A DNA stretch of 64,000 nucleotides, from the NCBI GenBank assembly GCA_039819665.1, contig JBCBRM010000006.1:1-64000 (forward strand), read 5' to 3'. How positions within the stretch are numbered: the stretch's first letter is position 1; the number at the start of each line of letters is the position of its first letter. Source of the stretch: JAWPMV01 sp039819665. GTDB taxonomy: Bacteria; Bacteroidota; Bacteroidia; J057. The notes below the pieces were generated by a model. The model saw only the letters and a program-made list of their open reading frames with translations. It had not been told where the DNA came from and did no database searches. The translations under genes were made by a program, and so were the position numbers. Positions 36,182 through 46,800 of this stretch are shown here, one piece after another.

Positions 36182-38383
36182 ATGAAATGCTCTCTACCCC
36201 TCTCAATCTACCTCCTTCCTTTGGTGTTGTATATAGTAAGTACTGCTTGCGAAACTCAAGCAGAAATAAAGTATGCGGATACTCCCTTTATCCAGAAGTA
36301 TAGCATTAAGTATTATCCAGATGAGGACATAAGTCTTCAAAAAGTGTATGCTGATCGAAACAATAATATCAAGGTACTTTCATCTCGAGGCCTGATGACA
36401 GTTGCCGGAGGAAAATTATTATATCCAGGTAAACTTTATCCTGATCAATCCTATTTACACTTTCAGGATGCAGGAATTACAGATATGCTGATCAGGGATC
36501 AGGAATTTTATTTTTTGGGAGAAAAGGAAATTTCGAGCAATAGCAGGGCTGGCAGTTATTACTTTTCAAACTCAATTCTGAATGCCGAGCAATTTTCTAT
36601 AGGAAATACAGATTCAATCTTACTGGCGAAAGGGAATCATCTCTATTTTTTAAAAGGGGAAGAATTACTTTGGGAGACGGAATTAGCTGAGGAAATTTTG
36701 GAGCTTCATCTTAATCCTTCTCGGCATTCCTATAGTATTCTCACAGATTCAGGAATTTACACCTTCGAAGCAGCCAGCCAAAAACTTAGCAAACTTTCTA
36801 TTCAAGGAGATTTTGTCAGCATGTCTAATCAGGGCGGGAAATTGTTGGTTGCCCAAAGGGATACTTTCTTTTTTGTCGAAAATGGTCAAGCGTCGAAAGC
36901 CATAGCGGCAATTCCTTCCAGTCCCATTGTATCGGTGGCTTTTATTCATGGAAGCTATTGGTTTGGTACAGAGGAAGGAGCTTTTATGCTAAAGGAAGAT
37001 GGGAGTTTTGATTACTACTACGGAAATCGCTGGCTAGCTGATAATAAGGTAAAGCACATAAGCCAGGGTCCGGATAGCTCGGTGCTTTTATTATCTGAAA
37101 CTGGGTTAGCTCAATTGGTATACAAACCTATGACACTTGCTCAAAAAGCGGATTATTTCGAAAAACAGGTCCGAGAGCGACATATCCGCTTTGGCTTTAA
37201 TGCTGAAATAGTAGGATTACAGCAAGGAATTCCTTCAAGCGGCAGACTCAAGGACTCCGACAATGACGGACTATGGACGGGTATGTACCTCGCTTCTCAA
37301 GTATTCAGGTATGCGGTCGATCCATCGGAAGAGGCCTGGCAGAATTGTCGAGAATCTTTGGCGGCCATGGAGCGACTTTACACCATCAATCCCGTTCCAG
37401 GCTTCCCTTCTCGTTCTTTTGAAAGAAGCGGATACGTGGACAAACTTTCGGATAAAAAACGCTGGTTAGCTGTAGGAGATTCAATCTGGGACTGGAAATC
37501 TACCACCAGCAGCGATGAAGCCATTGGCCATATGTTTGCTTTTGGGGTTTTAGCGGAACTGATTTCAGATAAAGAAGTGAAAGAGCTGGCAATCCAATTG
37601 ATGGATACCCTAATGTCTCATGTTGTAAAAAATGACCTGTATCTCATTGATCATGACGGAGAACCCACAACCTGGGGCCGTTGGAATCCTGAGTACGTAA
37701 ATGCAAGACCAATTATGGTAGGGGATCGAAAACTCAATTCCTCCAATATAATTAGCATGCTGCAAACGGCTTATCATTTCACCCGAAAAGAAAAATACCG
37801 AAAGATAGCCTTTGAGTTAATGGAGGAGCATGGCTATCTGGAAAACCTCTTAAGGCCCATGAGCGAGATCGGTCCGGCTCCTGAGGAATCTGACGACTGG
37901 AGTAAAATGCTATCTGAAGGCTGGAACCATTCGGACGATGAAATGTATTTTTTGGGTTATTGGGGGCTTTACCGCTATGCCTTTAATGATTCACTAAAAA
38001 GCTTGTATCGGGAAGCTATTATTGATCACTGGGAAAAAGAAAGACCCGAAAAAGAGGCCTTGTGGAATATTATGACCCACTTGGTTGGTAAAGAAGATTA
38101 TGACCAGGAAGCAGCTATCTGGTATTTACAAGAATACCCGCTAGACCTTATCAATTGGGACATCAAAAACTCCCATCGTAAGGACCTGTCATTTCTCCCA
38201 GAAAATTTCAGGGGACAATCCATTGATGAAGTCCTTTCTCCCTATGAGCGTCCCATCCAAAAGCATAATGGAAATACCTTTAACCTGGATAGAGAAAGGG
38301 GAAATGGGAATCGGGAGTATAGCGCGGGAGATATCTGGTTATTGCCTTATTGGATGGGAAGGTATTTGGGGCTGATTGGGTAG
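36182..38383 (+). CDS. Large lipoprotein: propeller-like N-terminus, alpha/alpha-barrel-like C-terminus
   Basis: A 733-residue protein of unknown function. The signal peptide ends LYIVSTAC (Cys23 as likely lipid site). Residues ~30-320 show repeated short beta stretches like a propeller. Residues ~335-720 are helical with conserved-looking blocks DNDGLWTGMYLASQVFRYAV, PGFPSRSFERSGY, DHDGEPTTWGRWNPEYVNA and a final DIWLLPYWMGRYLG, suggesting an (alpha/alpha) toroid of the kind used by glycoside hydrolases, lyases and epimerases. I recall such blocks from uncharacterised Bacteroidota and Planctomycetota proteins. It stands alone between the sigma gene and a membrane protein. A carbohydrate-active role is inferred. 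Confidence 0.75.
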   Translation: MKCSLPLSIYLLPLVLYIVSTACETQAEIKYADTPFIQKYSIKYYPDEDISLQKVYADRNNNIKVLSSRGLMTVAGGKLLYPGKLYPDQSYLHFQDAGITDMLIRDQEFYFLGEKEISSNSRAGSYYFSNSILNAEQFSIGNTDSILLAKGNHLYFLKGEELLWETELAEEILELHLNPSRHSYSILTDSGIYTFEAASQKLSKLSIQGDFVSMSNQGGKLLVAQRDTFFFVENGQASKAIAAIPSSPIVSVAFIHGSYWFGTEEGAFMLKEDGSFDYYYGNRWLADNKVKHISQGPDSSVLLLSETGLAQLVYKPMTLAQKADYFEKQVRERHIRFGFNAEIVGLQQGIPSSGRLKDSDNDGLWTGMYLASQVFRYAVDPSEEAWQNCRESLAAMERLYTINPVPGFPSRSFERSGYVDKLSDKKRWLAVGDSIWDWKSTTSSDEAIGHMFAFGVLAELISDKEVKELAIQLMDTLMSHVVKNDLYLIDHDGEPTTWGRWNPEYVNARPIMVGDRKLNSSNIISMLQTAYHFTRKEKYRKIAFELMEEHGYLENLLRPMSEIGPAPEESDDWSKMLSEGWNHSDDEMYFLGYWGLYRYAFNDSLKSLYREAIIDHWEKERPEKEALWNIMTHLVGKEDYDQEAAIWYLQEYPLDLINWDIKNSHRKDLSFLPENFRGQSIDEVLSPYERPIQKHNGNTFNLDRERGNGNREYSAGDIWLLPYWMGRYLGLIG

Positions 38384-38522
38384 GGGTGGATTCAAGGATA
38401 CTGATTTAAATTCCTAGCTTTCTTGAGAAAGATCATTCCAGGAGTCCTGAGGATTGTTCAACTATAAGTCTCTGTAGGAAATCTTGTAATTCCATTATTC
38501 AGAAACCCAAATCTATAGCAGG

Positions 38523-38969
38523 ATGATAAATGAAAGTTTGAAAAGTAAAATATGGAATTTTCTCCTTCTGATCAGTTCACTTATTGGCTACTTGGAATGG
38601 GGAGGAGATAATCAGGCATTTCTTTTCCAACTGGAAGGACAAATCTTATCAAAACTATTTACTGAACCAGGCTCCATTATTCATCCATTAATAATACTGC
38701 CTGTACTTGGACAGCTCTTTTTACTCATTGGTTTATTTCAAAAGCAGCCAAATAAGCGCTTGGTTTATATGGGTATAGGCAGTATAGGCGTACTCTTAGG
38801 ACTTATTAGCTTAATCGGAATCCTAAATTCCAATTTAAAAATACTTACCTCTACCCTCCCATTCATTACAATAGTAATGTTTACTATCAAACATTACCGT
38901 AGCATGAAACTTAGTGCAAAAAGAGAAGATGAAAAAACTCTGCTTTTACTTAACAAAAGTGAGATATGA
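38523..38969 (+). CDS. Small four-helix membrane protein
   Basis: A 148-residue protein with about four membrane segments: WNFLLLISSLIGYLEWG, HPLIILPVLGQLFLLIGLF, YMGIGSIGVLLGLISLIGIL and TLPFITIVMFTI. The C terminus is charged and cytoplasmic. No family is recognised. It is 139 bases downstream of the unknown lipoprotein and on the same strand as the stress-protein genes that follow. Confidence 0.7.
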   Translation: MINESLKSKIWNFLLLISSLIGYLEWGGDNQAFLFQLEGQILSKLFTEPGSIIHPLIILPVLGQLFLLIGLFQKQPNKRLVYMGIGSIGVLLGLISLIGILNSNLKILTSTLPFITIVMFTIKHYRSMKLSAKREDEKTLLLLNKSEI

Positions 38970-39112
38970 ATCATGTTTTTGATAAACCACTTCTATTTTT
39001 TACTCACGCCTTCTAAACATCCATGGTAAAAAATCATCAGCAGAACTGACTTTTCTTATGAAATATCATCTGTAAATCAGGGAAATTAATTATGTACCTA
39101 ATTAATCCTGCG

Positions 39113-39964
39113 ATGAACACCTTTATTTTTGCAACCGACTTCTCCAGCAATTCCCTCAATGCTTTAGGCTATACCCTTCCGCTTGTTAAAAAGCTTGAGG
39201 GGCGCTTGATTTTGTTTCATGGATTTGAATATGCACGCCCATTTATAGAGGCTCCCGCTACTAATTTGCCTCAGATGAACCAGGAGCTGAAAATTAAAGC
39301 TGAGGAACAACTCAAGATATGGAAGAATATGGTAGCCGCGCAAGATTCAACTCTTTCTTGTGAATACGTAGCCACAGGAGGGCCTTTTGTAAAAAATTTA
39401 TTGAAGCTTTCCCAAAAGGAAGATGCAGAAGCGATTTTCATGGGAACCCATGGGGCGAGTGGACTCAAAAAGTACATCATGGGTTCTAACACAGCATCTA
39501 TCATTGAAAAGGCGAAATGCCCCGTTTTTGCCATTCCAGAAGGGGTTGAATTCAGCGGAATCAACTCCATTGTATTTGCTACTGATTACCAAAAGGAGAA
39601 TGCATTTATTCTGGATGAATTAGCAAAAATAGCCCGCCTATTTGACGCCAAGGTAGAAGTTCTGCACATTTCAAACGACCAGGCAAATGCGGATGTAGAG
39701 GTGTACGATTGGTACAAAAAAGCAGTTAAAGAAAAGCTGTCTGAGCTGGATGTTTCCTTTAGGGTCTTTAATACGGAAAGTGTCCACGAGGGCATAAATA
39801 ATTATGTAAAACTCAATCAAACGGATCTGGTAGTGATGGCTATGCATGAGAAAAGCTGGTTGGAACGGATGCTCCAGAAAAGCAAGAGCAAACAACAAGC
39901 GTATATCACCGAAAAACCCTTACTTGTCTTTCATCACGGGGTAAGGGAAAAGGTTTTATCCTAA
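39113..39964 (+). CDS. Universal stress protein, tandem domain (1)
   Basis: A two-domain UspA-type protein. Domain 1 starts MNTFIFATDFSSNSLNALGY and carries the ATP-binding pattern GTHGASGLKKYIMGS; domain 2 starts NSIVFATDYQKENAFILDEL and ends without a clear glycine loop (MAMHEKSWLERMLQ), so only domain 1 is expected to bind ATP. I chose the ATG at 39113, because the in-frame ATG at 39092 adds seven residues before the first beta strand. Together with the next gene and D-lactate dehydrogenase it forms a stress/low-oxygen group typical for Bacteroidota. Confidence 0.92.
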   Translation: MNTFIFATDFSSNSLNALGYTLPLVKKLEGRLILFHGFEYARPFIEAPATNLPQMNQELKIKAEEQLKIWKNMVAAQDSTLSCEYVATGGPFVKNLLKLSQKEDAEAIFMGTHGASGLKKYIMGSNTASIIEKAKCPVFAIPEGVEFSGINSIVFATDYQKENAFILDELAKIARLFDAKVEVLHISNDQANADVEVYDWYKKAVKEKLSELDVSFRVFNTESVHEGINNYVKLNQTDLVVMAMHEKSWLERMLQKSKSKQQAYITEKPLLVFHHGVREKVLS

Positions 39965-40032
39965 AGGAAATTATTAAGGAAACTTGGGCATTTAGCCAAA
40001 GCCTTACCTCAACCTATTTTAATACATCGATT

Positions 40033-40902
40033 ATGTCTAGCAAGCTTAAAAATATACTCTTACCCACAGATTTCTCCGAAAATTCCATGCAGGCTTTAGA
40101 CGCAGCCGTACGTTTTGCGCAAAAAGTAAAAGGCCAGATATTTCTCTACCATAGAAGCAATTTGCCCCCCAATTGGGATGAAGCAACGGAAGAACAAAAA
40201 AGCTTCAATACCCTTGCCAGAAAAAGAGATAAGGAGATGAAGGCACAGTTTGAAAGCATTATTTCTAATTATGGCAACACTGGGCTAAACATAAATCCCA
40301 TACATTCGCCGGGAGATTTATTTGAAAATACGGAGGAACTGGTAGAGCAATATGAGATTGACCTGATTGTAATGGGCTCTGAAGGAGCCACAGGAATCAA
40401 AGAATGGTATACAGGCTCCAATGCAGAAAAGATCAGCGAGACAGTGGATGTTCCGGTTCTGATTATCAAAAATAAAATCGACGAATTTCCACTTAAGCAA
40501 ATCGTATTTGCCAGTGAGTTTGAGGAAGCTGCTAAACAAGCATTTTTGGAGTTAATTGAGCTAGTAAGAGATTTTGACACCACGATTCACCTTTTATATA
40601 TATGCTCCATAAAGGAATTTGTGGTGAGTCAGGAAATCCTGGACAATATGCATGAGTTTAAAGACTTATGCCCAGACCTTCCCTGTAACATACACACACG
40701 GGCGGGCCATAGCGTTGAGTCGGGCATCCAATTCTTTATGAAAAATACCGGAGCTGACTTACTATGTTTGGTCCATCGCCCCAAAGGATCTTTTGAAAAA
40801 TTATGGACAGGCAGCAATTCCAGTAAGTTAATCAATCACCTTGAGTGCCCAGTCCTCTCTATACCTGTCGAAGATAAAGAACTAGAAGTAAAAGATAGTT
40901 AA
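40033..40902 (+). CDS. Universal stress protein, tandem domain (2)
   Basis: A 289-residue two-domain UspA-type protein following the first by 68 bases. Domain 1: KNILLPTDFSENSMQALDAA and the ATP loop GSEGATGIKEWYTGSNAEKI. Domain 2: KQIVFASEFEEAAKQAFLEL with a changed loop (VHRPKGSFEKLWTGSNSSKL). It ends 10 bases from the convergent ldhA gene. Such pairs probably arose by duplication; a role in dormancy or oxygen limitation is inferred from the family. Confidence 0.92.
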   Translation: MSSKLKNILLPTDFSENSMQALDAAVRFAQKVKGQIFLYHRSNLPPNWDEATEEQKSFNTLARKRDKEMKAQFESIISNYGNTGLNINPIHSPGDLFENTEELVEQYEIDLIVMGSEGATGIKEWYTGSNAEKISETVDVPVLIIKNKIDEFPLKQIVFASEFEEAAKQAFLELIELVRDFDTTIHLLYICSIKEFVVSQEILDNMHEFKDLCPDLPCNIHTRAGHSVESGIQFFMKNTGADLLCLVHRPKGSFEKLWTGSNSSKLINHLECPVLSIPVEDKELEVKDS

Positions 40903-40912
40903 CGCAAAGACT

Positions 40913-41899
40913 TTAAACAGCATTTAGGAGTTCCTTACCTTCCTCAAAATCCGTGAGGTTCTGCAAAGTGGTCTGGGTAATTTCCTCCAAAGCTTCTCGT
41001 GTAAAGAATCCCTGATGCGCGGTAATTAGCACATTGGGGAAAGTCATCAAACGTGCAATCTCATCATCCTGAATGATACTCTCTGATAAATCCCGGAAGA
41101 AAAGATGCTCTTCCTGTTCATATACATCTATTCCCAAATATCCTAATTTTCCGTGTTTGAGGGCATGAATGGCAGCAGTCGTATTAATAAGTCCTCCCCT
41201 ACTGGTATTGATAAGCATCGCACCTTCTTTCATTTGCTCAAATTCCTTTTCGCCTAATAGATGGCGAGTGTTAGGATTTAGAGGGCAATGAAGGGAAACA
41301 ATGTCAGAATCAGCCAGCAAGTCATCAAAGCTTGCATAGATGACTCCAGCTTTTATCAGCTCCTCAGAAGGCTGAAGGTCGAAAGCTAACACCTTGCAAC
41401 CAAATCCCAACATAATACGAGTGAAAATTCGACCAATTTGCCCGGTTCCAATGACGCCTACCGTTTTTCCATAAATATCAAATCCCGTTAGCCTTTCTAA
41501 AGAAAAATTGTTCTCCCGGATTCTGTTATAGGCTTTATGGGTTTTACGATTGAGGGTCAGGATAAGTGCCACTGCATGTTCTGCTACTGCCTGAGGCGAA
41601 TAGGAAGGAACTCTTACTACTTTTATATCATTTTCCTTTGCGGCTTCCAGATCAACATTATTGAATCCTGCACAACGCAGGGCAATCAAGCCCACCCCAT
41701 TTTTCTTCAATTCTACAACGGTATATGCATCGAGTTTATCATTTACAAAAACACATACCGCATCGAATCCCTGGGTCAGATTAGTTGTATTTGGGTTCAG
41801 GGGAGCTTCGAAATAGGTCAGCTCATGCTTACCCTCAGTATTGAATTTATTGAAGTATTCCCGGTCAAAGGATTTTGTGCTAAAGACGGCTACTTTCAT
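40913..41899 (-). CDS. ldhA: Fermentative D-lactate dehydrogenase
   Basis: A 328-residue D-isomer 2-hydroxyacid dehydrogenase that reduces pyruvate to D-lactate with NADH. The NAD-binding Rossmann motif is VGVIGTGQIGRIFTRIM; the catalytic Arg is in LINTSRGGLINT, the Glu in GIDVYEQEEHLFF, and the His in VLITAHQGFFTREAL. The FFRDLS segment after the Glu is characteristic of D-lactate dehydrogenase as opposed to phosphoglycerate dehydrogenase. It is convergent with the stress-protein genes. Confidence 0.92.
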   Translation of the reverse strand: MKVAVFSTKSFDREYFNKFNTEGKHELTYFEAPLNPNTTNLTQGFDAVCVFVNDKLDAYTVVELKKNGVGLIALRCAGFNNVDLEAAKENDIKVVRVPSYSPQAVAEHAVALILTLNRKTHKAYNRIRENNFSLERLTGFDIYGKTVGVIGTGQIGRIFTRIMLGFGCKVLAFDLQPSEELIKAGVIYASFDDLLADSDIVSLHCPLNPNTRHLLGEKEFEQMKEGAMLINTSRGGLINTTAAIHALKHGKLGYLGIDVYEQEEHLFFRDLSESIIQDDEIARLMTFPNVLITAHQGFFTREALEEITQTTLQNLTDFEEGKELLNAV

Positions 41900-42032
41900 A
41901 AGAATTATCCAATATTTTAGTTCGAATCTAAATTACTCCATTCAAAAATAAGTATTGTCTAAATCCCATATTTTTTCAAGAATTAATGGATGCTTTTCAG
42001 CTGAAATAGAATATACTCCGCTATCAAGAATA

Positions 42033-43430
42033 CTAGCGCGTCAACAACTTAATCTTATCCGTCTTTACCCGAACCTTTAGCCATTTATCCAACTTCCTCA
42101 ATTCAGCCCTTGTCGGACGTTTTCTAAAGCCTGCATAAGCAAGAAAGACTGTATCCTGCTTCAGACTATCTGTGGTAGTCATCAATGTCGGCGATACGGA
42201 AAGAGCCGTAACATTCGTATTAATCGCTTTGATTTCCTGTGCCAGGTCTTTCAAGGGCAATTCAGCAGCTTTGAATTTCAGGATCTCATTTTCCAGCAAT
42301 TGAATTTGTGCATCCTTGGTTTTCAAGAGTTCTTCATTTTTTTTATAGATATCTTCAATGATCCCCGTTCGCAAACGCTCATTCATCAATTCAATTTCAT
42401 CCATACCGATAGATTCATTTTCGGTATATCCCTGACGAATAATGAGATTCGCATAGGCCAGATTATATTGCGGCATTCGATCCATCGCCTCGTCGATTTC
42501 CTCCTCTGAAACGGGATTACCGTATAGGGTCACTTCGATACTGGAACTGTCCGGATCAAAATCCAGTTTTCGGTAAATGATCTGGCAACCTTCAAAATCC
42601 AGTTCCTGGCTAATGAATTCATTGGCATTCCGCTTAAAAATGCTCTCCCTCACCATATTCCAACCTGTAAACACACTGGGAATGATCGTCAGAATGGCCA
42701 GCAAGGCAATGTAGCGCTTTACTTTTCGCTCTCTGGCTTCATCCATAAATTCCTTGGGGGAATAGCGCAACGCCCGAACAATGAGATAAGTCGAAAGGCT
42801 GATAAAAACGCTATTGATGAAGAAAAGGTAAAAGGCTCCGAAAAAGTAACTCCATTGCGCTGTAGCTAATCCATAGCCTGCCGTACACAAAGGAGGCATA
42901 AGGGCTGTAGCTATTGCCACTCCGGGGATAGCATTACTCTTCTCTTTTCTTGAACCCGCTACAATCCCTGCAAGACCTCCGAACAAACCAATGAATACAT
43001 CCATGAGGGTTGGTGAAGTACGGGCCAGCAATTCGGATTGAGCATCATTCAGCGGAGAAATCCAGAAGTAAAGTGCAGAGGTAAACACACTAATCGCAAC
43101 CGCAATTCCGAGGTTTTTTAGAGCCCTAACAATCAACTCAAAATCATTGATCCCGAAGCCAAGTCCTATCCCCATAATTGGACCCATTAAAGGGGAGATT
43201 AACATTGCTCCGATAATGACTGCAGTACTGTTGATGTTGAGCCCAACCGAAGCCACCATGATAGCAAAGATCAGAATCCAAAGATTGGCTCCTTTGAAAA
43301 TGACGCCCTTCTTTATCTCCTCTATGGTTTGCTTTTCAGAGGCTTCTCCTTCATTCAGGTCAAATCTCTCTTTTAAAAATATTCGTATGTATTGCCAAAG
43401 GCGCCCAATGGAAATATTTGATTCTGCCAT
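42033..43430 (-). CDS. DUF389 multi-pass membrane protein
   Basis: A 465-residue membrane protein of the DUF389 family (TIGR00341-like). The conserved block is SVGLNINSTAVIIGAMLISP followed by LMGPIMGIGLGFG, then about five more membrane segments up to residue 260. The C-terminal ~200 residues are soluble and include a coiled coil (RTGIIEDIYKKNEELLKTKD to AQIQLLENEILKF). The biochemical role of the family is unknown; transport has been suggested. It is a single gene, 134 bases from ldhA. Confidence 0.9.
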   Translation of the reverse strand: MAESNISIGRLWQYIRIFLKERFDLNEGEASEKQTIEEIKKGVIFKGANLWILIFAIMVASVGLNINSTAVIIGAMLISPLMGPIMGIGLGFGINDFELIVRALKNLGIAVAISVFTSALYFWISPLNDAQSELLARTSPTLMDVFIGLFGGLAGIVAGSRKEKSNAIPGVAIATALMPPLCTAGYGLATAQWSYFFGAFYLFFINSVFISLSTYLIVRALRYSPKEFMDEARERKVKRYIALLAILTIIPSVFTGWNMVRESIFKRNANEFISQELDFEGCQIIYRKLDFDPDSSSIEVTLYGNPVSEEEIDEAMDRMPQYNLAYANLIIRQGYTENESIGMDEIELMNERLRTGIIEDIYKKNEELLKTKDAQIQLLENEILKFKAAELPLKDLAQEIKAINTNVTALSVSPTLMTTTDSLKQDTVFLAYAGFRKRPTRAELRKLDKWLKVRVKTDKIKLLTR

Positions 43431-43832
43431 GTGATTTTCAATTGTGTGTTTTCTGATTGACTAAAGAGATAAGAAAGAATTTAGCTCTATAGTTTGCAGC
43501 TTTCAAAGACTAAATGCCTTCCTGGATTTCCATTTATCAGCGCGAACATAAAAATTATTTGACTGAATTGCATCCACTTTCTTATTCTTCCTTAAACATG
43601 TCCTATCTTCCATCCTTTGTTTGTATAAGGACACCATATCTCTGTAAATGATGGAATAGTTTATTCTTATGCTACAGATTTCTGTGGATTAAAGAGCAAG
43701 ACTAAAATTGGTAATCCGGCAGAAAATATTCAAACATATAAAATCAGAAAACGAGAAGCTGTCTTCCTCCCTTATCCTGGGGATGAAGACAGCTTCGGAA
43801 AAAAGGATTGACTTGATTCTAAAATTCTGTAT
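43431..43832. other. Intergenic gap of 402 bases with operon terminator
   Basis: It holds the hairpin at 43755-43796 near the end of the beta-helix operon and, presumably, the promoter of the DUF389 gene on its left side. I see no gene in it. Confidence 0.6.
43755..43796 (-). terminator. Perfect 12-bp hairpin ending the CHAT/beta-helix operon
   Basis: GAAGCTGTCTTC and GAAGACAGCTTC pair perfectly over 12 bases with an 18-base loop. On the minus strand it is 37 bases past the stop of the last giant gene and is followed by a T-rich run (CGTTTTCTGATTT). Confidence 0.85.
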
Positions 43833-46800
43833 TTACCTCAGAATGATTTTTTCCTTTCTTACACTTTCTCCTTCCTTTGTAAGGTGCAGGAAATACATGC
43901 CTCTACTTAGCTGTGCTAAATTTAGTTCATACAAAGACAAGCCTGGTTTGATAAGTTGTTGAAATACGCTTTTCCCCTGCAAATCACTTATACTAAGTTG
44001 AAGTCTTTCCTGATTTATTTTTCCAAAGTCCAGGAAGATATACTCGTGCACAGGATTCGGGTAAAAACTAAGTTTTGCTTCCGGATCATTAAACAGACCT
44101 TCCCTTAAAGCGTTCCTTTCCAACAATCCTGACCAGATGGGAGAAGATATACTTTGATAGACTTCTTTAGTTTCCCGGTTTTGCACGAAAACTACTACTT
44201 CTAAGCTATCATAGTTATCCAAAATAGAAGTTGAAGCACTTGTAGTTTCGTCCCAGCTTATATTGAAAGATTGTAGTACTCCTGCTTGAGGATCATTAAG
44301 GAGTACTCCTCCAGCATTTGGCAGAAAGGCTCTGAATACTGCTTCTTGCTCTTCCGTATTTTCAACTACAGCTACATAAAGGACAGCTTCCTCAGGAATA
44401 TCTCTTGAAGGAAGGATTTTTATAGCCTCATCTTCTAAGGTATCAAGGCCGACAGAAATAGAGCTGGTCTTTAATAGGCTTCGTTCCAGAACCCCTGCAT
44501 CCAGCTCTCTGCTAAGGCCTAGAAATTCATTTCCATTGACTACTGCATTTCCTGCTTCTGAAACGCCATAATATAATCCTCTTACCCTTGGCCCGGCCTT
44601 ATTTCTTTCATAAAATTCGTCGCCAGCTGTAATATGATATTGAATAGGAATTACATTGGGTGAAAAGCTGGATACCAATCCTTGCACTTCTTCATTAGCG
44701 ACATTTCTTACTGGCGAATCATCCGTAAAATGCTCCATCAGCACACGGGTGTCACTCTCACCAATGAAAAAATCATCGAAGGCAAAGCCATTATTGCTTT
44801 GGGTCTCATCTATTTGACCTATACTGGCAAAAGCAAAACGGAAGCGAACGGCATCTTGATCATCTACCTGATCAAGCTTGACGAAGGCTCTTCTCCAGGC
44901 AGTGTCTCTCCCTGTCCATCCATATTCTTCTTGAGTGGTTTGCTTACCGGGATTAGCACTTATGGTCGCTGAATTGTACCAATTGATCCCCCGTTCATTA
45001 GTTCCCACAGTTTGCCAGCTGTCTCCACCATCCAGCGATTGTTGAAAAACAGTGCCGTCAAAACCTGATTCTGTATCAGACCAAATGCTCACGGAGAGCA
45101 AAGGGTTTGAGAGTCCGCGAAAATCAAAACATGAGCTTGCTACCCAGGAAGTATCCAGGGTAGAATATGAACCATCTAAATCAGTCATCCATACATTCTG
45201 ACCAGAGGCAGCTCTGTCTATTATCTCACCTTGCGGGCTTCCAACTTCCCAAATAGAGCTATCACCTGAAGGGATCCAGAAAGACTGATTGCTCTCAAAA
45301 CTATCGTCATATGGAAGATCGGCAAGTTTAACAGTTGGGAGAATGGAAACAGAAGCTATATTTACAGCATCTCCTACCTCATTATCATATTGCAGGGCAT
45401 TTCCCCCAGTTCTAATTAGCTCTGCGAAAGTAGGATCCGTTCCTGATTCTGCTTTGATAAATATATCCCTAATTTCGATGCTGTTCAGGAGGGTATCGTA
45501 GCTTCTTGTATAAGTAATGGTAATCAAATCTGAGCTAACATTTATGTTGCAATCGGAGAGACCGCTACCTAAACAGTTAACCGTACCCTGTCCCACCTGG
45601 AATTCTAATCCGTCAGGAGCCGCATACTCGAGACTCAGGTTTTCTCCATTTTCAAAAGCTCCTCCTGTGCTATCCTGGATGAGAATAGCTTGTAGGGGAA
45701 GGAATTCTGGTTCTTCTACACACAGAGCTCTAGCTATAGGTGAAATAAAGCTAGATTGAGCCTCGAAGGCACCGATATCAATATTCCCTTCTCTTGAGCC
45801 TCTTTTTCTGCTGAATCCCCTTTGATCAGTGAGAAGGTCGGTGCTCTCTATTGGCTCACCTACGCCTCTAACCGTACTTCCAGCCAAGGGAGGATGAACG
45901 AGCGTCGGCCCTCCATAGAATCCCAGGGTATCTAGCATGGGATCAAGCGGATTTACATTACTGCCCAAGATGTCAGAATCCAGGAATGAGAGCAAGGAAT
46001 TGGTGCTATCGCCAATAAAGTTATATCCTAAAGATGTAATCTGAACCGTTCCTTGCCCTACTTCATTTAGGATATTGGAGCTCAATCCATTTAAAAAAGT
46101 ATTATTAGCAACTATCGAATTTTTAAGTTCTAATGGAGCTCTGACTAATACAATTGCACCTCCCCCATTTGCGCCTGCACTATTCTCATAGAAAGTGGAA
46201 CCGTATATGCGGGTTGCATCACCTTCAGCATCTAATTCAAAGATTGCCATTGCTCCACCCTTCACGACTGCTCTATTCCGGGCAAAAGTACTATTAAGAA
46301 TCGTAGCACTACTGGCTGTGATGGTAATTGCCCCCCCTTGCTGTGTAAAATTCTCGATAAAACTTGAAGCCGAAATATAGGGCTTACTACTTTCTCTATT
46401 ATATATCGCTCCTCCCGTGAATGCAGTATTTTCTTCAAAAATGCTGAAAGTAATTTCAGGATTAGCATTTCTATTTGATATTGCCCCGCCAATTAATCTG
46501 GCTTCATTATCTCTGAAAAAACTATGAGATATTATTGCATTGCTCTCCCAATTATAGATGGCACCTCCTCCGCTTTCTATTTGCAAATTGTGAACGGTTT
46601 GATTCCCAATAAATTCACAACTATCGATGATTGGTAAACTTTCTGGAGTATTTAAGATAGCCCCCCCTCCAGAAGAACCTGCTGAATTGGAAATAAATTT
46701 GGTTCTTTTGATCAAGGGATTACAAAATCGTTCATTGTGGATAGCACCACCTGAAGGAGCTGTATTAAATTGAAATTCACAATTTCTTATAAGGGGTGAA

